DNA of 64,000 nt from Rhizopus arrhizus (lineage: Eukaryota; Mucoromycota; Mucoromycetes; Mucorales; Rhizopodaceae): assembly GCA_024220505.1 (NCBI GenBank), contig JAKZZE010000029.1, forward strand, positions 558,001 through 622,000, given 5' to 3'. The position numbers and the translations under genes are program-made. The notes below the pieces were generated by a model. The model ran no database searches. It was not told the DNA's origin and saw only the letters and a program-made list of their open reading frames with translations. This document shows positions 33,951-43,550 of this stretch, piece after piece; the first letter of the stretch is position 1; the number at the start of each line of letters is the position of its first letter.

Positions 33951-36870
33951 GCCCAGCTTCGACTTCGCCTACTCCGGTGGTAGGTGGCCGACTTCAACTC
34001 TTTTCACCCCAGTGGAGTCAGCTTTTTCAAAACGATTGGGTGAATTCCGTGATCACACACGGCTTCAAAATTCCTTTTCACACGTCTCCTCCTCTTTCAA
34101 CTCACTTCCATCAGTTCAATCACAACTTGTCGGCCGATCAATCTCAGTTGCTCGACACATCAATCTCAGAGCTTTTAACCAAACAAGCGATCGAATTGGT
34201 GGACAACTCACAAGACTGCCTCAGCTTTATCAGTCCGATGTTTGTAATCCCAAAAAAGACAGGTGGACATCGACCAGTTTTCAACTTGCGCGCTTTGAAC
34301 AGCTACGTCGACTGTCCTCACTTCAAAATGGAGACTCTTCAACAGGTCTCATTGATGATAGAACAAGGAGATTACATGACATCAATCGATATGTCGGATG
34401 CCTTCCTTCACCTTCCGGTTCATCCGGACTATCGGCGCTACCTCCGGTTCCGTTGGAAGGGTCAGATGTATCAATTCAAGACGACTCCATTCGGTCTCTC
34501 GATAGTCCCTTATTGGTACACCAAGATCACTCGTCCAATCTTGGAATGGGCTCGCCTACAAGGGATTCGAGTCAGTGCTTACCTCGACGACTGGATCATT
34601 CTCGGCAAGACGAAAGAAGAAGCATCGATGAACACCAGCAAGATTCTTCAGTGCCTTACACACCTGGGTTGGATTGTCAACTGGAAAAAATCTCAACTAA
34701 CACCAAAGACGACCTTGGAACACCTCGGCTTCGAATTGGATTCAGTGACGATGTCAGCTCGACTTCCGGGAAAGAAACTTCGCGACCTGCGTCGATCAAT
34801 TCAACAACTGATCAGCAAACCTCTCCAAACGCCGAGAGTGATTCAGAGTGTGATCATGAGAATACAAGCAGCAACAATGGCGATCTTTCCAGCTCGACTT
34901 TACACACAACACCTGTTACACCTGAAGAACAACCTGATCCGCCACCATCCAGATTGGGATCGCCCACACCTACTGACGAACGACAGCATTGTGGAACTGA
35001 AATGGTGGTTGAACAATCTACAACAGTGGAACGGCCGGTCGATTCTTCCATCGACTCCAGCTCACACACTGTTCGTGGATGCCAGCAACACGGGTTGGGG
35101 ATGCGCGTACCAGAACCTTCGGGCACACGGCTATTGGACAGCAGCGGAAGCCCAGATGTCGATCAACTGGCGCGAACTGAAAGCGGCCTTTCTGGCACTC
35201 CAGACATTCCCGAACCTGCAGAACACGACGGTCCTCATCCGCACCGACAATACGACTTCAATGGCATACATAAACAAACAAGGAGGTACGAAGTCTTACA
35301 GTCTGATGACATTAGCGACAACGCTGTGGAAATGGTGTCTACGCAGCGGCCTAATGCTCATAGCAAATCACGTGTCGGGTTCCGTCAACATAGAAGCGGA
35401 CTTCGAGTCCAGAAGATCTTTCACAAAAAACCTTTGGCAAGTCAAACCCCCGGTCTTCAAGAACCTCCTTCAGTCGCGATGGGGTCCTCACGGGGTAGAT
35501 CTGTTTGCGGACCGAACAAGCAACCTCCTCGAAAGGTACGTATCGTGGAAGAGCGATCCGGGGGCATGGAGGATCGACGCCTTCTCTCTGAACTGGAGCA
35601 AGCTTCCGAACCCGTATGCCAATCCTCCTTGGAACTTGATCCTTCGCTGCCTGGAGAAGATCCGCCGAGAACAAGTCCCGCAAATCACTCTGGTGGTTCC
35701 CTATTGGCCAACAGCTCTTTGGTATCCTCTGCTGCAGAGTCTAGCCCTGGAGAGCCCTCTGTTCCTTCATCATCAGGACATCCAGTGCACCACACCTTCG
35801 ACACCATGGCCTCTTCTACCTCAGTGGAAGCTCTCCGTCTGGAGACTCTCGGGTCTACCTTTGCAGCGCCTGAACTAACGGAAACTTCTGCCTCTTTGCT
35901 TCGCAGTCGACGTCTCTCTGATAACAGCACCAACCGCTCTTACAAACGTGGTCAGTCTCTTTTCATCGAATGGGCATTGAGTCAAGACATTCCACTCAAG
36001 ACTTTTAACGAAGTTCATCTCACCAATTTCCTGTCTGAAATGTTTGAAACTCGTGGCTATCAACATGGCACGATTCGTTTGTTTCGCTCAGCAGTGACGC
36101 ATTTGAACTCCAATCCTTCGGTCCTACGTTCAAGTGAAATGGTCAACACTTTGGTGCAGTCTCTCGCTGCTCGGGCTCCTCCTAAACCGATCCATCGCCC
36201 CACTGTCGATTTAGGCCCAAGCCTTGCAGCTATGAAGAAGATTGATACAAACTCTCCTTCCACTCTTCTCTCGCACATTCAGCAAAAACTCGCTTTCTTG
36301 CTTGGAATGGCCGCTTTCTTACGTCCCTCAGATCTTCATCGGATTGACTTCTCCTCTGCCGTGGTGGAATCTGACTCTGGTCGACGTTTTCTGTCTTTCA
36401 CTGTGGTAGCTCCAAAAGAAAAACGAAAAGGTCAGCGTATCATCAAGCCGTTTAGAGTCTTCGAACATCACGATTCCGCGTTATGTCCTGTTGCAACGTT
36501 CGTCTGTCTACGTGATCGACTATCCTCGCTGTCTCCTGCTCCCACGGTTTCTTCGTTTTTCGTCAACTGCGGCAACACTTCTCAAATGGTCACGGTCTCC
36601 ACCATCAGCACTTGGTTACGAAGAATCATTCGGCTTTCTACGGATGAGACTCGTGTCAATGTCCGTTCTCTCGCCTCGTCTCTGGCGTTACGATCCGGTG
36701 TACCTCTTGATGATATTGTTACTCTTGGAAATTGGGCCTCTTCATCAGTATTCGAACAACACTACCGTCGTGAACATTTATCTTTGGTCGACTTTACCAA
36801 TACGGTGCTTCCTTCTCCTGTGGTAGATCCGCCTGACGTTTTTCACGATGCTCTTTCCGAAATTTCTTGA
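33772..36870 (+). CDS. DIRS tyrosine recombinase, in a 3.1-kb frame overlapping the RT gene
   Basis: The recombinase domain occupies about 35880-36870: SYKRGQSLFIEWALSQ (core-binding part), FLRPSDLHRI (first catalytic Arg), NVRSLASSLALRSGV (second Arg region, Asn where many enzymes have His), and LGNWASSSVFEQHYRRE (Tyr nucleophile). It integrates the circular DNA copy. The same frame stays open upstream through the whole RT gene in a different phase, back to about 33763, with low-complexity Ser/Pro/Thr-rich content. The true recombinase start is therefore unknown; the coordinate given is the first ATG of the open frame. Confidence 0.85.
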   Translation: MHHFKATAPTLGVVRSFFDRVRRLSTAVNLTTPTTATMATTNASSIPTIPTVRTTEVVSKPSFDFAYSGGRWPTSTLFTPVESAFSKRLGEFRDHTRLQNSFSHVSSSFNSLPSVQSQLVGRSISVARHINLRAFNQTSDRIGGQLTRLPQLYQSDVCNPKKDRWTSTSFQLARFEQLRRLSSLQNGDSSTGLIDDRTRRLHDINRYVGCLPSPSGSSGLSALPPVPLEGSDVSIQDDSIRSLDSPLLVHQDHSSNLGMGSPTRDSSQCLPRRLDHSRQDERRSIDEHQQDSSVPYTPGLDCQLEKISTNTKDDLGTPRLRIGFSDDVSSTSGKETSRPASINSTTDQQTSPNAESDSECDHENTSSNNGDLSSSTLHTTPVTPEEQPDPPPSRLGSPTPTDERQHCGTEMVVEQSTTVERPVDSSIDSSSHTVRGCQQHGLGMRVPEPSGTRLLDSSGSPDVDQLARTESGLSGTPDIPEPAEHDGPHPHRQYDFNGIHKQTRRYEVLQSDDISDNAVEMVSTQRPNAHSKSRVGFRQHRSGLRVQKIFHKKPLASQTPGLQEPPSVAMGSSRGRSVCGPNKQPPRKVRIVEERSGGMEDRRLLSELEQASEPVCQSSLELDPSLPGEDPPRTSPANHSGGSLLANSSLVSSAAESSPGEPSVPSSSGHPVHHTFDTMASSTSVEALRLETLGSTFAAPELTETSASLLRSRRLSDNSTNRSYKRGQSLFIEWALSQDIPLKTFNEVHLTNFLSEMFETRGYQHGTIRLFRSAVTHLNSNPSVLRSSEMVNTLVQSLAARAPPKPIHRPTVDLGPSLAAMKKIDTNSPSTLLSHIQQKLAFLLGMAAFLRPSDLHRIDFSSAVVESDSGRRFLSFTVVAPKEKRKGQRIIKPFRVFEHHDSALCPVATFVCLRDRLSSLSPAPTVSSFFVNCGNTSQMVTVSTISTWLRRIIRLSTDETRVNVRSLASSLALRSGVPLDDIVTLGNWASSSVFEQHYRREHLSLVDFTNTVLPSPVVDPPDVFHDALSEIS
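33977..35878 (+). CDS. DIRS reverse transcriptase / RNase H
   Basis: A 633-codon open frame, readable upstream of 33977 across the ORF1 stop, with no good initiating ATG. Translation may use frameshift or reinitiation. RT motifs: FVIPKKTGGHRPVFNLRALN, DMSDAFLHLPVHPDYRRYLRF, TPFGLSIVP and the active-site YLDD in SAYLDDWIIL. RNase H motifs: FVDASNTGWG, the Glu in NWRELKAA, IRTDNTTS. The C-terminal domain contains LFADRTSNLLERYVSWKSDPGA, typical of the DIRS methyltransferase-like region. The frame is intact throughout. Confidence 0.93.
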   Translation: MVGGRLQLFSPQWSQLFQNDWVNSVITHGFKIPFHTSPPLSTHFHQFNHNLSADQSQLLDTSISELLTKQAIELVDNSQDCLSFISPMFVIPKKTGGHRPVFNLRALNSYVDCPHFKMETLQQVSLMIEQGDYMTSIDMSDAFLHLPVHPDYRRYLRFRWKGQMYQFKTTPFGLSIVPYWYTKITRPILEWARLQGIRVSAYLDDWIILGKTKEEASMNTSKILQCLTHLGWIVNWKKSQLTPKTTLEHLGFELDSVTMSARLPGKKLRDLRRSIQQLISKPLQTPRVIQSVIMRIQAATMAIFPARLYTQHLLHLKNNLIRHHPDWDRPHLLTNDSIVELKWWLNNLQQWNGRSILPSTPAHTLFVDASNTGWGCAYQNLRAHGYWTAAEAQMSINWRELKAAFLALQTFPNLQNTTVLIRTDNTTSMAYINKQGGTKSYSLMTLATTLWKWCLRSGLMLIANHVSGSVNIEADFESRRSFTKNLWQVKPPVFKNLLQSRWGPHGVDLFADRTSNLLERYVSWKSDPGAWRIDAFSLNWSKLPNPYANPPWNLILRCLEKIRREQVPQITLVVPYWPTALWYPLLQSLALESPLFLHHQDIQCTTPSTPWPLLPQWKLSVWRLSGLPLQRLN

Positions 36871-36888
36871 TTTCTGGTCTCTGAAGAA

Positions 36889-37002
36889 GCATATATTATT
36901 ATTCTTCCTTGTGTTGTCCGCCGGTCTCATGCAATTCTTGGGAGAATTCATTCGACCTTGAATTGCGACTTAGACCATAGGACAACACAAGGAAGAATAA
37001 TA
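36889..37002. repeat. DIRS internal complementary region
   Basis: Begins 19 bp after the recombinase stop. Its first part is the reverse complement of the left end (32777-32850 region), and its second part is the reverse complement of the right end. The two meet near 36960, which defines the element ends to within a few bases. Confidence 0.9.
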
Positions 37003-37050
37003 AGGCCCGCCCTCCTCTATGTTTCCCATGGTAATGACCTTCGCTTTTTT

Positions 37051-37166
37051 GATAATCAAAGAACAATAATTGGAAAAATTACTTTATTTAAATCTTTATT
37101 ATAAATCCGCTCAAAATAAATAAAAGATGATAAAAGCATATATTATTATTCTTCCTTGTGTTGTCC
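37051..37166. repeat. DIRS right inverted terminal repeat
   Basis: Reverse complement of 32820-32935. Followed by the unique 17-bp end extension TATGGTCTAAGTCGCAA. Confidence 0.9.
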
Positions 37167-37189
37167 TATGGTCTAAGTCGCAAAACTTT

Positions 37190-37352
37190 AGCTTCCTTAT
37201 TCTAATCATCAACATTGGTAGTATGGGGTTGCTACATACCCAGAACCTGATGGGGTCCCCACAAAGCATGGTCTGCTTACGTGCTGCTTGAATTTAGTCG
37301 ACCTGATGACTAGTAAGGTCTGCTTACGTATCAGCTTTCTAGAGAATAAGGA

Positions 37353-37356
<4 letters not shown>
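37190..37356. repeat. 167-bp inverted-repeat (MITE-like) element
   Basis: AGCTTCCTTATTCT at 37190-37203 is the perfect reverse complement of 37343-37356. The interior is less AT-rich and contains two copies of GGTCTGCTTACGT. It starts only 6 bp from the DIRS end and is followed by a long T run (about 37357-37387). No coding capacity. Confidence 0.7.
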
Positions 37357-37394
<38 letters not shown>

Positions 37395-37688
37395 AAGATG
37401 GGTATTATTTAAAATTAAAAATTACTCTTCAATAAAGGTATATTTACTAAATTAATTTGTAGATTTTGTCGCCATCAAAAGGGAGGGGCATCAACTGCCA
37501 GTAACTTCCTTAAAGAAGATGAGTTACAACTGAACAACCAGTATGATGCAATTGTTTTAAATATATATTTTTTTTTGCATTTTATTACTGTCTTATTGTT
37601 CACTCATCTATGTTTAATAAAGCTTTGATTATAGTCTTCATCTTTTGCCTTTAATTCAATATGCGTTTTTTTTATTTATTTATTGATT

Positions 37689-39144
37689 TTATTTATTTTT
37701 GGTTGCAATAGGACTTCCACAAGCAGTTCTAACAAAAGACGTGGAATCCTCAGATTCTTCTATATTATCAAAGCTATTGTACAAGCTTTGCAATGTTTCA
37801 CTTATAATTGCCTTTGGAAAAGTTAGAAAGGATACAGAATTGTAGCTATAATAGCTAGTTACCTGAATTTGGTAAAGCTTTTCCATTATCGTTGGCACAA
37901 GCATTATATCACCAACTGAATTACATGTGAAATTAAACTTGCTTGTTTCCACCATCCTATACTGACCATTGAACTTGAGATCCATTTTGTAAGCAGTGGA
38001 AACGTAACCTAATTTATTGTCTTAAAAGTAGAGTAATAGCAATACTAATTAAACTTACCTTCTACTAACAAGCCGACTACTTCTGGGCATTTGACTTTTC
38101 TTAAAATGAGCTTGTTCATGGCGATTTGCATTTCTTTGCCCAGTTTGACAGTGTCGCTTTCCAGGTGGCCATTAGCAAAGTTACCTTTTCTTTTAACTTC
38201 AACAAAAAAAAGCTCATAGTTTATTGTTGATATTGGGTCTGCATACAATACCAAGTCAGGAAGCATGGTTTGATTATTTGGATGACCGGGAGGTGGTACA
38301 AGACGGTATGTCATCCTAAATCTTAAGTCAGTAACGCATAAATTGTTCATTATTTTGTTTATACTTACCATTCAAATTTGATATCTTTGATTCGTGAAAT
38401 GACACAGGAAAAGATAAATGGCCGCAAGGGCTCGATGATAAGACTGGTCTCATGCTTCTGTTCAGACTTCTCGACAGTAAATTGCCGCAAGACTGATGAC
38501 AAAAGCTTTGCTACAGCTTTAACGTTTTGGCTGTTGGAGCTGCTTTTAATACTGTCAATTTTCTCTTCTACCACATCTTCATCAATTAAGTCGTCGTAGA
38601 GCATCATTTGAATTCTACGACAAGCTAGAATAACGCCATCTTCCATGAATCTTAAGTGTTTTTTGATATCTAGTGCTCATTTAATATCTGTTTTATACTG
38701 TTGAGACATTTTAGATAAAACGCATTGCTGATTATACGAAATTAAGAATATGTATGATAGAGATCTAATGGAAAAATAAATATGATTGAACTTGTACCAA
38801 ACAACTAACTGTAGATTAGAAAAACAGTAACTTACAATATACGGCAGTCTGACAAATGTTTTCGCATCTGTGCAACTTCTACTGAGCACTGGCGAAATTC
38901 TCTTAGGATCTGTGTCATGTTCTTTTCTTTCACAAACCACTGAGCAAAATAATATACAAGTTGTTAAAATTATGCTATTGTTATAAGATAAATCAACTAA
39001 CCCTTGCAGTTTGGTCATCTGCATCACCAAAATTTGTTTGGCCGTAAGTAGTACTAATATAAACATTCGTATACTTCCTCTTTTTTCTCTCTTCAACACT
39101 GTTTCATGAGTATTTTGCTGTGCTTGTATCTTCATCTTTCTCAA
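37689..39144 (-). CDS. Lineage-specific gene with PD-(D/E)XK nuclease-like core
   Basis: The 3' exons are clear: one from 38646 ending FEW, spliced to MTYRLVPPPGHPNN and ending LLVEG, spliced to YVSTAYKMDLKFNGQY and stopping at 37689. A further upstream part (SRSCTDAKTFVRLPY and SKMSQQ) can be partly joined, but the 5' end is unsure. The core reads MLPDLVLYADP, then YELFFVEVKRKG, giving Asp and Glu-x-Lys in PD-(D/E)XK order, followed by helices. The C-terminal block LVPTIMEKLYQI resembles LMPTYLDELLSL of the pseudogene at 56.3-57.2 kb. I know similar proteins as uncharacterised, expanded families in Mucorales. The role is unknown; the nuclease fold is an inference from motif order. Confidence 0.55.
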
Positions 39145-39229
39145 GACTATGCTTTAAAGGAAGAGCTATTTTTAGACCGTAAGTCAAAAGTATTTGATTT
39201 AATCTACAAGCCAGCCTACGTACTATTGG

Positions 39230-40038
39230 TCAAAGAAGAAGATCCTTCAGTACTTCGGCACGATTACCTATCTTAGACCAAGCTACAGTTCTTTTCATAT
39301 TGGTATAAAAAGCAGCTTCATCTATAAATACACAATTGTTGAGATAGTCCATATCAGTCTCCATCCATCTTTTAATCCATTTGTATCTTCTTTCGATGTT
39401 CTCAGATGAGTTTCTTTCCACCGAATGGAAGTGTGCCTTCTTCAAACTGATTCTACATTTTTCTTTCATGAAATTGTATACAGCAGTTTTAGAGATGCTC
39501 AGGTCCATAAATTAAGCTGATAAACCGTCCATTATTTCATCTAATGTCAACGATGGCTTCTGATCAATGTAATCAACTAAAAGTACTCTATGTTCCTCGC
39601 CTAAAGATGGTGGTCTTCCAACAGGATTTTTAGCGGTTTTTCGCTGAATACTGCCTTGTGGATCTCTTTGGTCTCTATCGTACCAGCCCTGGGCAGTCCG
39701 CATAGGCATACCTAGCTTCCTTGCGGCTTAGGCTACTTTCAGACCTTTTTCATAAACTAGCTCAAAAAAATATTCTTTATCCTCGTCCGAGCACTTTCTG
39801 TAAGCATGTCTTCCTTTCCCTGTTGAATGAGCCTCGACTAGTAATTCACCAGCGCGCTCAACCTTTTCTTTTTTATAACTTGCTTCTCAGGAGGCTTCAA
39901 GCCGATGTACTGATCATAATTCATAACGCTGTCTAGTGGATAAGTTTCATCGTCAACCTCCATTTCAACAATCACTGCTTCTTTTCCATTCTCTCTCACA
40001 AAATTTCCATGGCCATCTTCATATACAAAAGTACTCAC
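39230..40038 (-). pseudogene. Truncated, decayed IS630/Tc1-type transposase
   Basis: Same family as the relic at 26.3 kb. From ATG 40038: YEDGHGNFVRENG, then a frameshift at the A4 run (T4 on + strand, 39864-39867), then GKGRHAYRKCSDEDKEYFF, stop, AARKLGMPMRTAQGWYDRDQ (helix-turn-helix), NPVGRPPSLGEEHRVLL, stop, SKTAVYNFMKEK, and the first catalytic Asp in FIDEAAF. The sequence loses similarity at about 39235, before the second Asp, so the element is 3'-truncated. Confidence 0.8.
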
Positions 40039-40548
40039 AACTAGGGACTAGTCAAAGTAAAAAGGAGCAGTGAAGAAAGTGTACTACGAAATGGCTAATT
40101 TATATACTGAATTTGGCCAAAAGGATTTTTAATTGTTGCATAAACCAATAAGCAATTGTCACATATAGAACTTTAATTTGTCGGTTTACTTTAAATATTT
40201 GTTGCAAATCATCTAAACAACGAGTTGACAAAGTCGGATTTTGGTTGGGAATCGCCTTTGATTTCTTTTTGATTTTTAAAGCTTATTTTGTATTTAAAAG
40301 ATGCTCCTTTTCATGACGGTTCTAATGGTATGCTTTTCGGTGTGGTTGGATAACTCTAACAGACGTTATTGGAGAAAATGTAAAAGAAAATAAGGGGAAA
40401 GGAAAATAATCAGCTTCACCGCATCGAGAATTGAATGAACACACGTCATAATTGGCCGACATTATTTTTCTTACCTATTGTTTTCTACCCTTACAGGATA
40501 CATCAAGAAGCTCTTTATAATAACTACTATAGAGGGACATCAGTGTTT

Positions 40549-40869
40549 ATGAAAGTATTTTTAATTTGTTTCTCAGTTTTAATAGCATTTGTTACATCCT
40601 ATCCCTTGAAGAGTAGAGCAAGTTCTGATGCTGTAACAATGTGTACAGTTATATTAAGTGCATGGGCAGTGAAATGTTACAATCAACAAGGTGGATTAAC
40701 AGCCTCTTGTTTGATGAAAATGGGTTGTGCTGGTGGTGCTTGTTTAGTTTTAGGAAGAGTTGAGAATTATATTGATTCATTGGTGGCAACAAATGTTGTT
40801 GGTCACGCAGAATGTAAATGTGCTGTCCAAGATGGTCAGTGTGTAGTTGCAAGCGAAAATGTTGATTAA
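40549..40869 (+). CDS. Small secreted cysteine-rich protein
   Basis: 106 aa from ATG 40549, chosen over upstream in-frame codons because it places a clean signal peptide (MKVFLICFSVLIAFVTSYP) at the N-terminus. The predicted mature part has eight cysteines, in MC, KC, SCLMKMGCAGGAC and ECKCAV...QC contexts, enough for four disulfides. No family is recognised. It lies between a transposase relic and a nuclease-like gene in the repeat-bounded island. Composition is like small secreted effector- or defence-type proteins, but nothing shows its activity. Confidence 0.65.
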   Translation: MKVFLICFSVLIAFVTSYPLKSRASSDAVTMCTVILSAWAVKCYNQQGGLTASCLMKMGCAGGACLVLGRVENYIDSLVATNVVGHAECKCAVQDGQCVVASENVD

Positions 40870-41338
40870 TTGCTCTTTGAAATATAATAATAATATAAAA
40901 AAAAAGAATACATCAAGAAGACGATCTCTGAACGCATTGTTCACCCAATGTGCCAGCATACTAAACAGAAAAGAACACCATAAAAATCAACATGAAGACG
41001 AATACTCAATTGATACATTATTTACTTTATTTATCAAAATCACCATAATCCTCTTTACAATTGTATATTTTCCCCAATTACCTTATTTTAATATGTTATT
41101 CCAAAGTATCTATTGTTGTAAAGTAATAAAAAAAAAAGGCTTTCTTCCCCCTAAAATTAATTTTGGGTGCCGAGTATTTTTTTTTTTTTGCACGTTCAAG
41201 CAATTGAAGTCAAGAACTAGTGTTGTTGTTAATATTGTTATTGTACTTCTTTACAATCTTTATACTAACGTCACGGAGGTAAAAGGTATATATATGGACT
41301 ATATGTTCAAACAAGTCAAACAAATAATTTGATCAAAA
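40870..41338. other. Intergenic spacer
   Basis: AT-rich, with long open but low-complexity frames. No gene recognised. Confidence 0.45.
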
Positions 41339-42444
41339 ATGCCTAAAAAATCCAATCAGACAAAATCAAGACAACATGTACCTGTTGATGCGAGATGGTG
41401 CTTAAAGAATGTGAATAAACTTACACCGCAAAGTTTCTTTGAAAAATTTAATTATGACAACCAATATAAAGGGAACAGAAGATATAGAAATATTATACGT
41501 AAATGGATTGTAGTTGGAAAAAGAGGTGTTTTGTTGAAAGCTTTGAAAATTTGGGACAAATCAGAAAAAGCTGTATCATTTTGGAGAGACAGGTGTATTT
41601 TTGACTCTACAACCATCGGTGATAATGACAGCGAGCATGACGAATCATCCGACGATGAAAAGCTACCCAAAAGCAGGTGGAATATCAATGGTATGGACGT
41701 TTCAAAGATGTTGTTTGATTATAGACGCAGTGTGATCAGTATGGTTAGAACAGAAGGATTGATATTTGCTGAAAAAAATATTACAGAATTGGCCGCTTGT
41801 TTGAACATGCTTCTTATAACCGATGATCAGCATAAAAGCTTACAAATCAAGTATTTTGGTGATACTTTATTAGATCGAATACTTAAAGAAGCCACTCATT
41901 TTGATTACACCTTTACAATGATTGATACAGTATATTTAGCAATCTCAAAAATTGTTTATGATATCCAGCGTGGTGTACTTTTATTGGAAATGGGAATGAT
42001 CAAGCTTTTGGAACTATCTGTAAAGGAAGAAATAACCGTTTACGAGAAAAAAATCATCAAGGGCATTGCTTGTATGCTGAATTTTCTTCCGAAGAAAGAG
42101 GTTGATGTTTCAAAGCTTGGAGAGTCGGAGTTATGGAGTACCTACTATAACCCTTTACTCACATCGATACTCTTTGAAACTCAAAATAACATACTCTTGC
42201 GATGGACGAATAAGGCTGCTGAGGACTACACTCCAAAAGACCAGATGCAATTATCAGTGCAATGAATAACAATGAAAGCTTATGCCTTGGTTACGGCGAA
42301 TGTAAGCTTGGAAATGTTTCTAGAAAAGCATTGAGTATGGATGTAGTAAAGCTAGCAATATTTACGCAGCGCACCATTAACATCAACAACAAGCAAAATA
42401 TATTTTCATTCAATATAGTAGGATTCAAAGTTAATTTTTTGTAA
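41339..42444 (+). pseudogene. PD-(D/E)XK-like family gene with frameshift and short C-terminus
   Basis: ATG 41339 opens a 308-codon frame with an acidic linker (DNDSEHDESSDDEK) and a helical domain ending ESELWSTYYNPLLTSILF...LRWTNKAAED. The frame then shifts by one base in the A4 run at 42235-42238. The -1 frame continues as RPDAIISAMNNN and GYGECKLG, i.e. PD followed by E-x-K, the PD-(D/E)XK core, and ends at 42444 after VVGF-like NIVGFKVNFL. The normal C-terminal part of the family is missing. One extra A would restore the joined frame, so the break may be a sequencing error, a recent mutation or real decay. The function of the family is not known to me. Confidence 0.6.
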
Positions 42445-43500
42445 CAAGCATAGAGAATGAACATGTATATGTAATGAAGAAAATGGGAGAGGTCGTACTC
42501 TGACGGTTGCTACTATGTATGTTATGTCTAGTTTCGCTATACGGTGAAGTGATAACAGAAACCAATTAATAGAAAACTGTAAGAGACTATTAATGTAGTA
42601 TCCGTGCTTATAACAGGGTTATACAATGATAGCCCTTACACACTCAGAGATCAAAAAGGAAGGTCGAAGCGTAATTAAAGTTCACGATAAAAATAAATCA
42701 ACAAAAAAAAAAAACTTTTGTTCATGAATACTATTTATAATTTGGGGCGTAATACATACTGATACTTATTGCAGAATTACGTATATTGATACGCCTACTT
42801 GGCTTACTTTTGTACTTATAACGCTATATAGTAATTATTTTGTTTCTCACTCAAAAGTTTATTCTTGATGTAATTTTGCAATAGCATGAACAATGAACTC
42901 AAGTCAATTTTTTCCTTTTTTTTTCTAGTTACTTGAGCATATATAGTGTGAGCATGTGCATAAACAAAAAATTCTTAAAGGGGCTTCTTCCTGACATCCT
43001 TGAAAAATAAGTAAACAAAAGGATCAGTTTTTTGGTCAGATATGACTTCTCATTTTGTATTTATATTTTGTTGATGCAAGTCCTTTTGGCTTACCAGTAA
43101 TTTATTTCTCGTATGGAGCTGCAGTGAAGCGTTTACTATTAGGCGAATTCTACCTTTGATATTACTATCTTGGGAACCGCGGATAGTAGCTGAACGTCCT
43201 TGTTACTGGGCCATTGTCTTCTTTCTTGCGTGAGTTAGAAGCTTTGGTTTAGGCTCCATTCCATACAACATTTCAGGAGTTCATTACTGAATTTTTTTTT
43301 TAGATTTATTATGTTTCCAGTTCCTTGAAGTTGTTAGGCTCTGTGGTGATGAATATAGGATATTACTGTTCACGCTTGTATAATATAATCTTATAATAAT
43401 GAATAAATTCTATTGTATTTTTGCTGTTACGTTTTTTATGTTTTTATTTTTTTGTAAATAAATAGTTATTTTATTTACAAAATATAATAGGAGCCACACG
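42445..43500. other. Intergenic, no gene seen
   Basis: About 1 kb of AT-rich sequence. The last 100 bp are T-rich and may include the 3' end and poly(A) tail of the minus-strand LINE that follows. Confidence 0.5.
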
Positions 43501-43550
43501 TCTAAGAGCGGTGTGAACCAAAAGAAACAGGGTGTAAGCGATTGAACATA

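Larger units (their letters stand above)
32777..37183 (+). mobile_element. Full-length DIRS-like tyrosine-recombinase retrotransposon
   Basis: A 4.4-kb element with gag-like, RT/RNase H and tyrosine recombinase frames, all open. Inverted terminal repeats of about 116 bp lie at 32820-32935 and 37051-37166 (one mismatch seen). Unique end extensions lie outside them (32777-32819 and 37167-37183). An internal complementary region at 36889-37002 contains the reverse complements of both ends joined head to tail, meeting near 36960 (CCTTGAA/TTGCGAC). This is the structure DIRS elements need to make circular intermediates. No target duplication is seen, as expected. Intact frames and near-identical ends suggest recent or current activity. 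Confidence 0.92.

Noticed and set aside
34854..35933. Minus-strand open frames within the DIRS element
   Set aside because: They lie opposite the RT and recombinase frames, lack any motif and follow from the codon bias of the overlapping sense genes.
40435..40548. Upstream extension of the small secreted protein to 144 residues
   Set aside because: The extra 38 residues bury the signal peptide inside the protein. ATG 40549 gives a clean secretory N-terminus.
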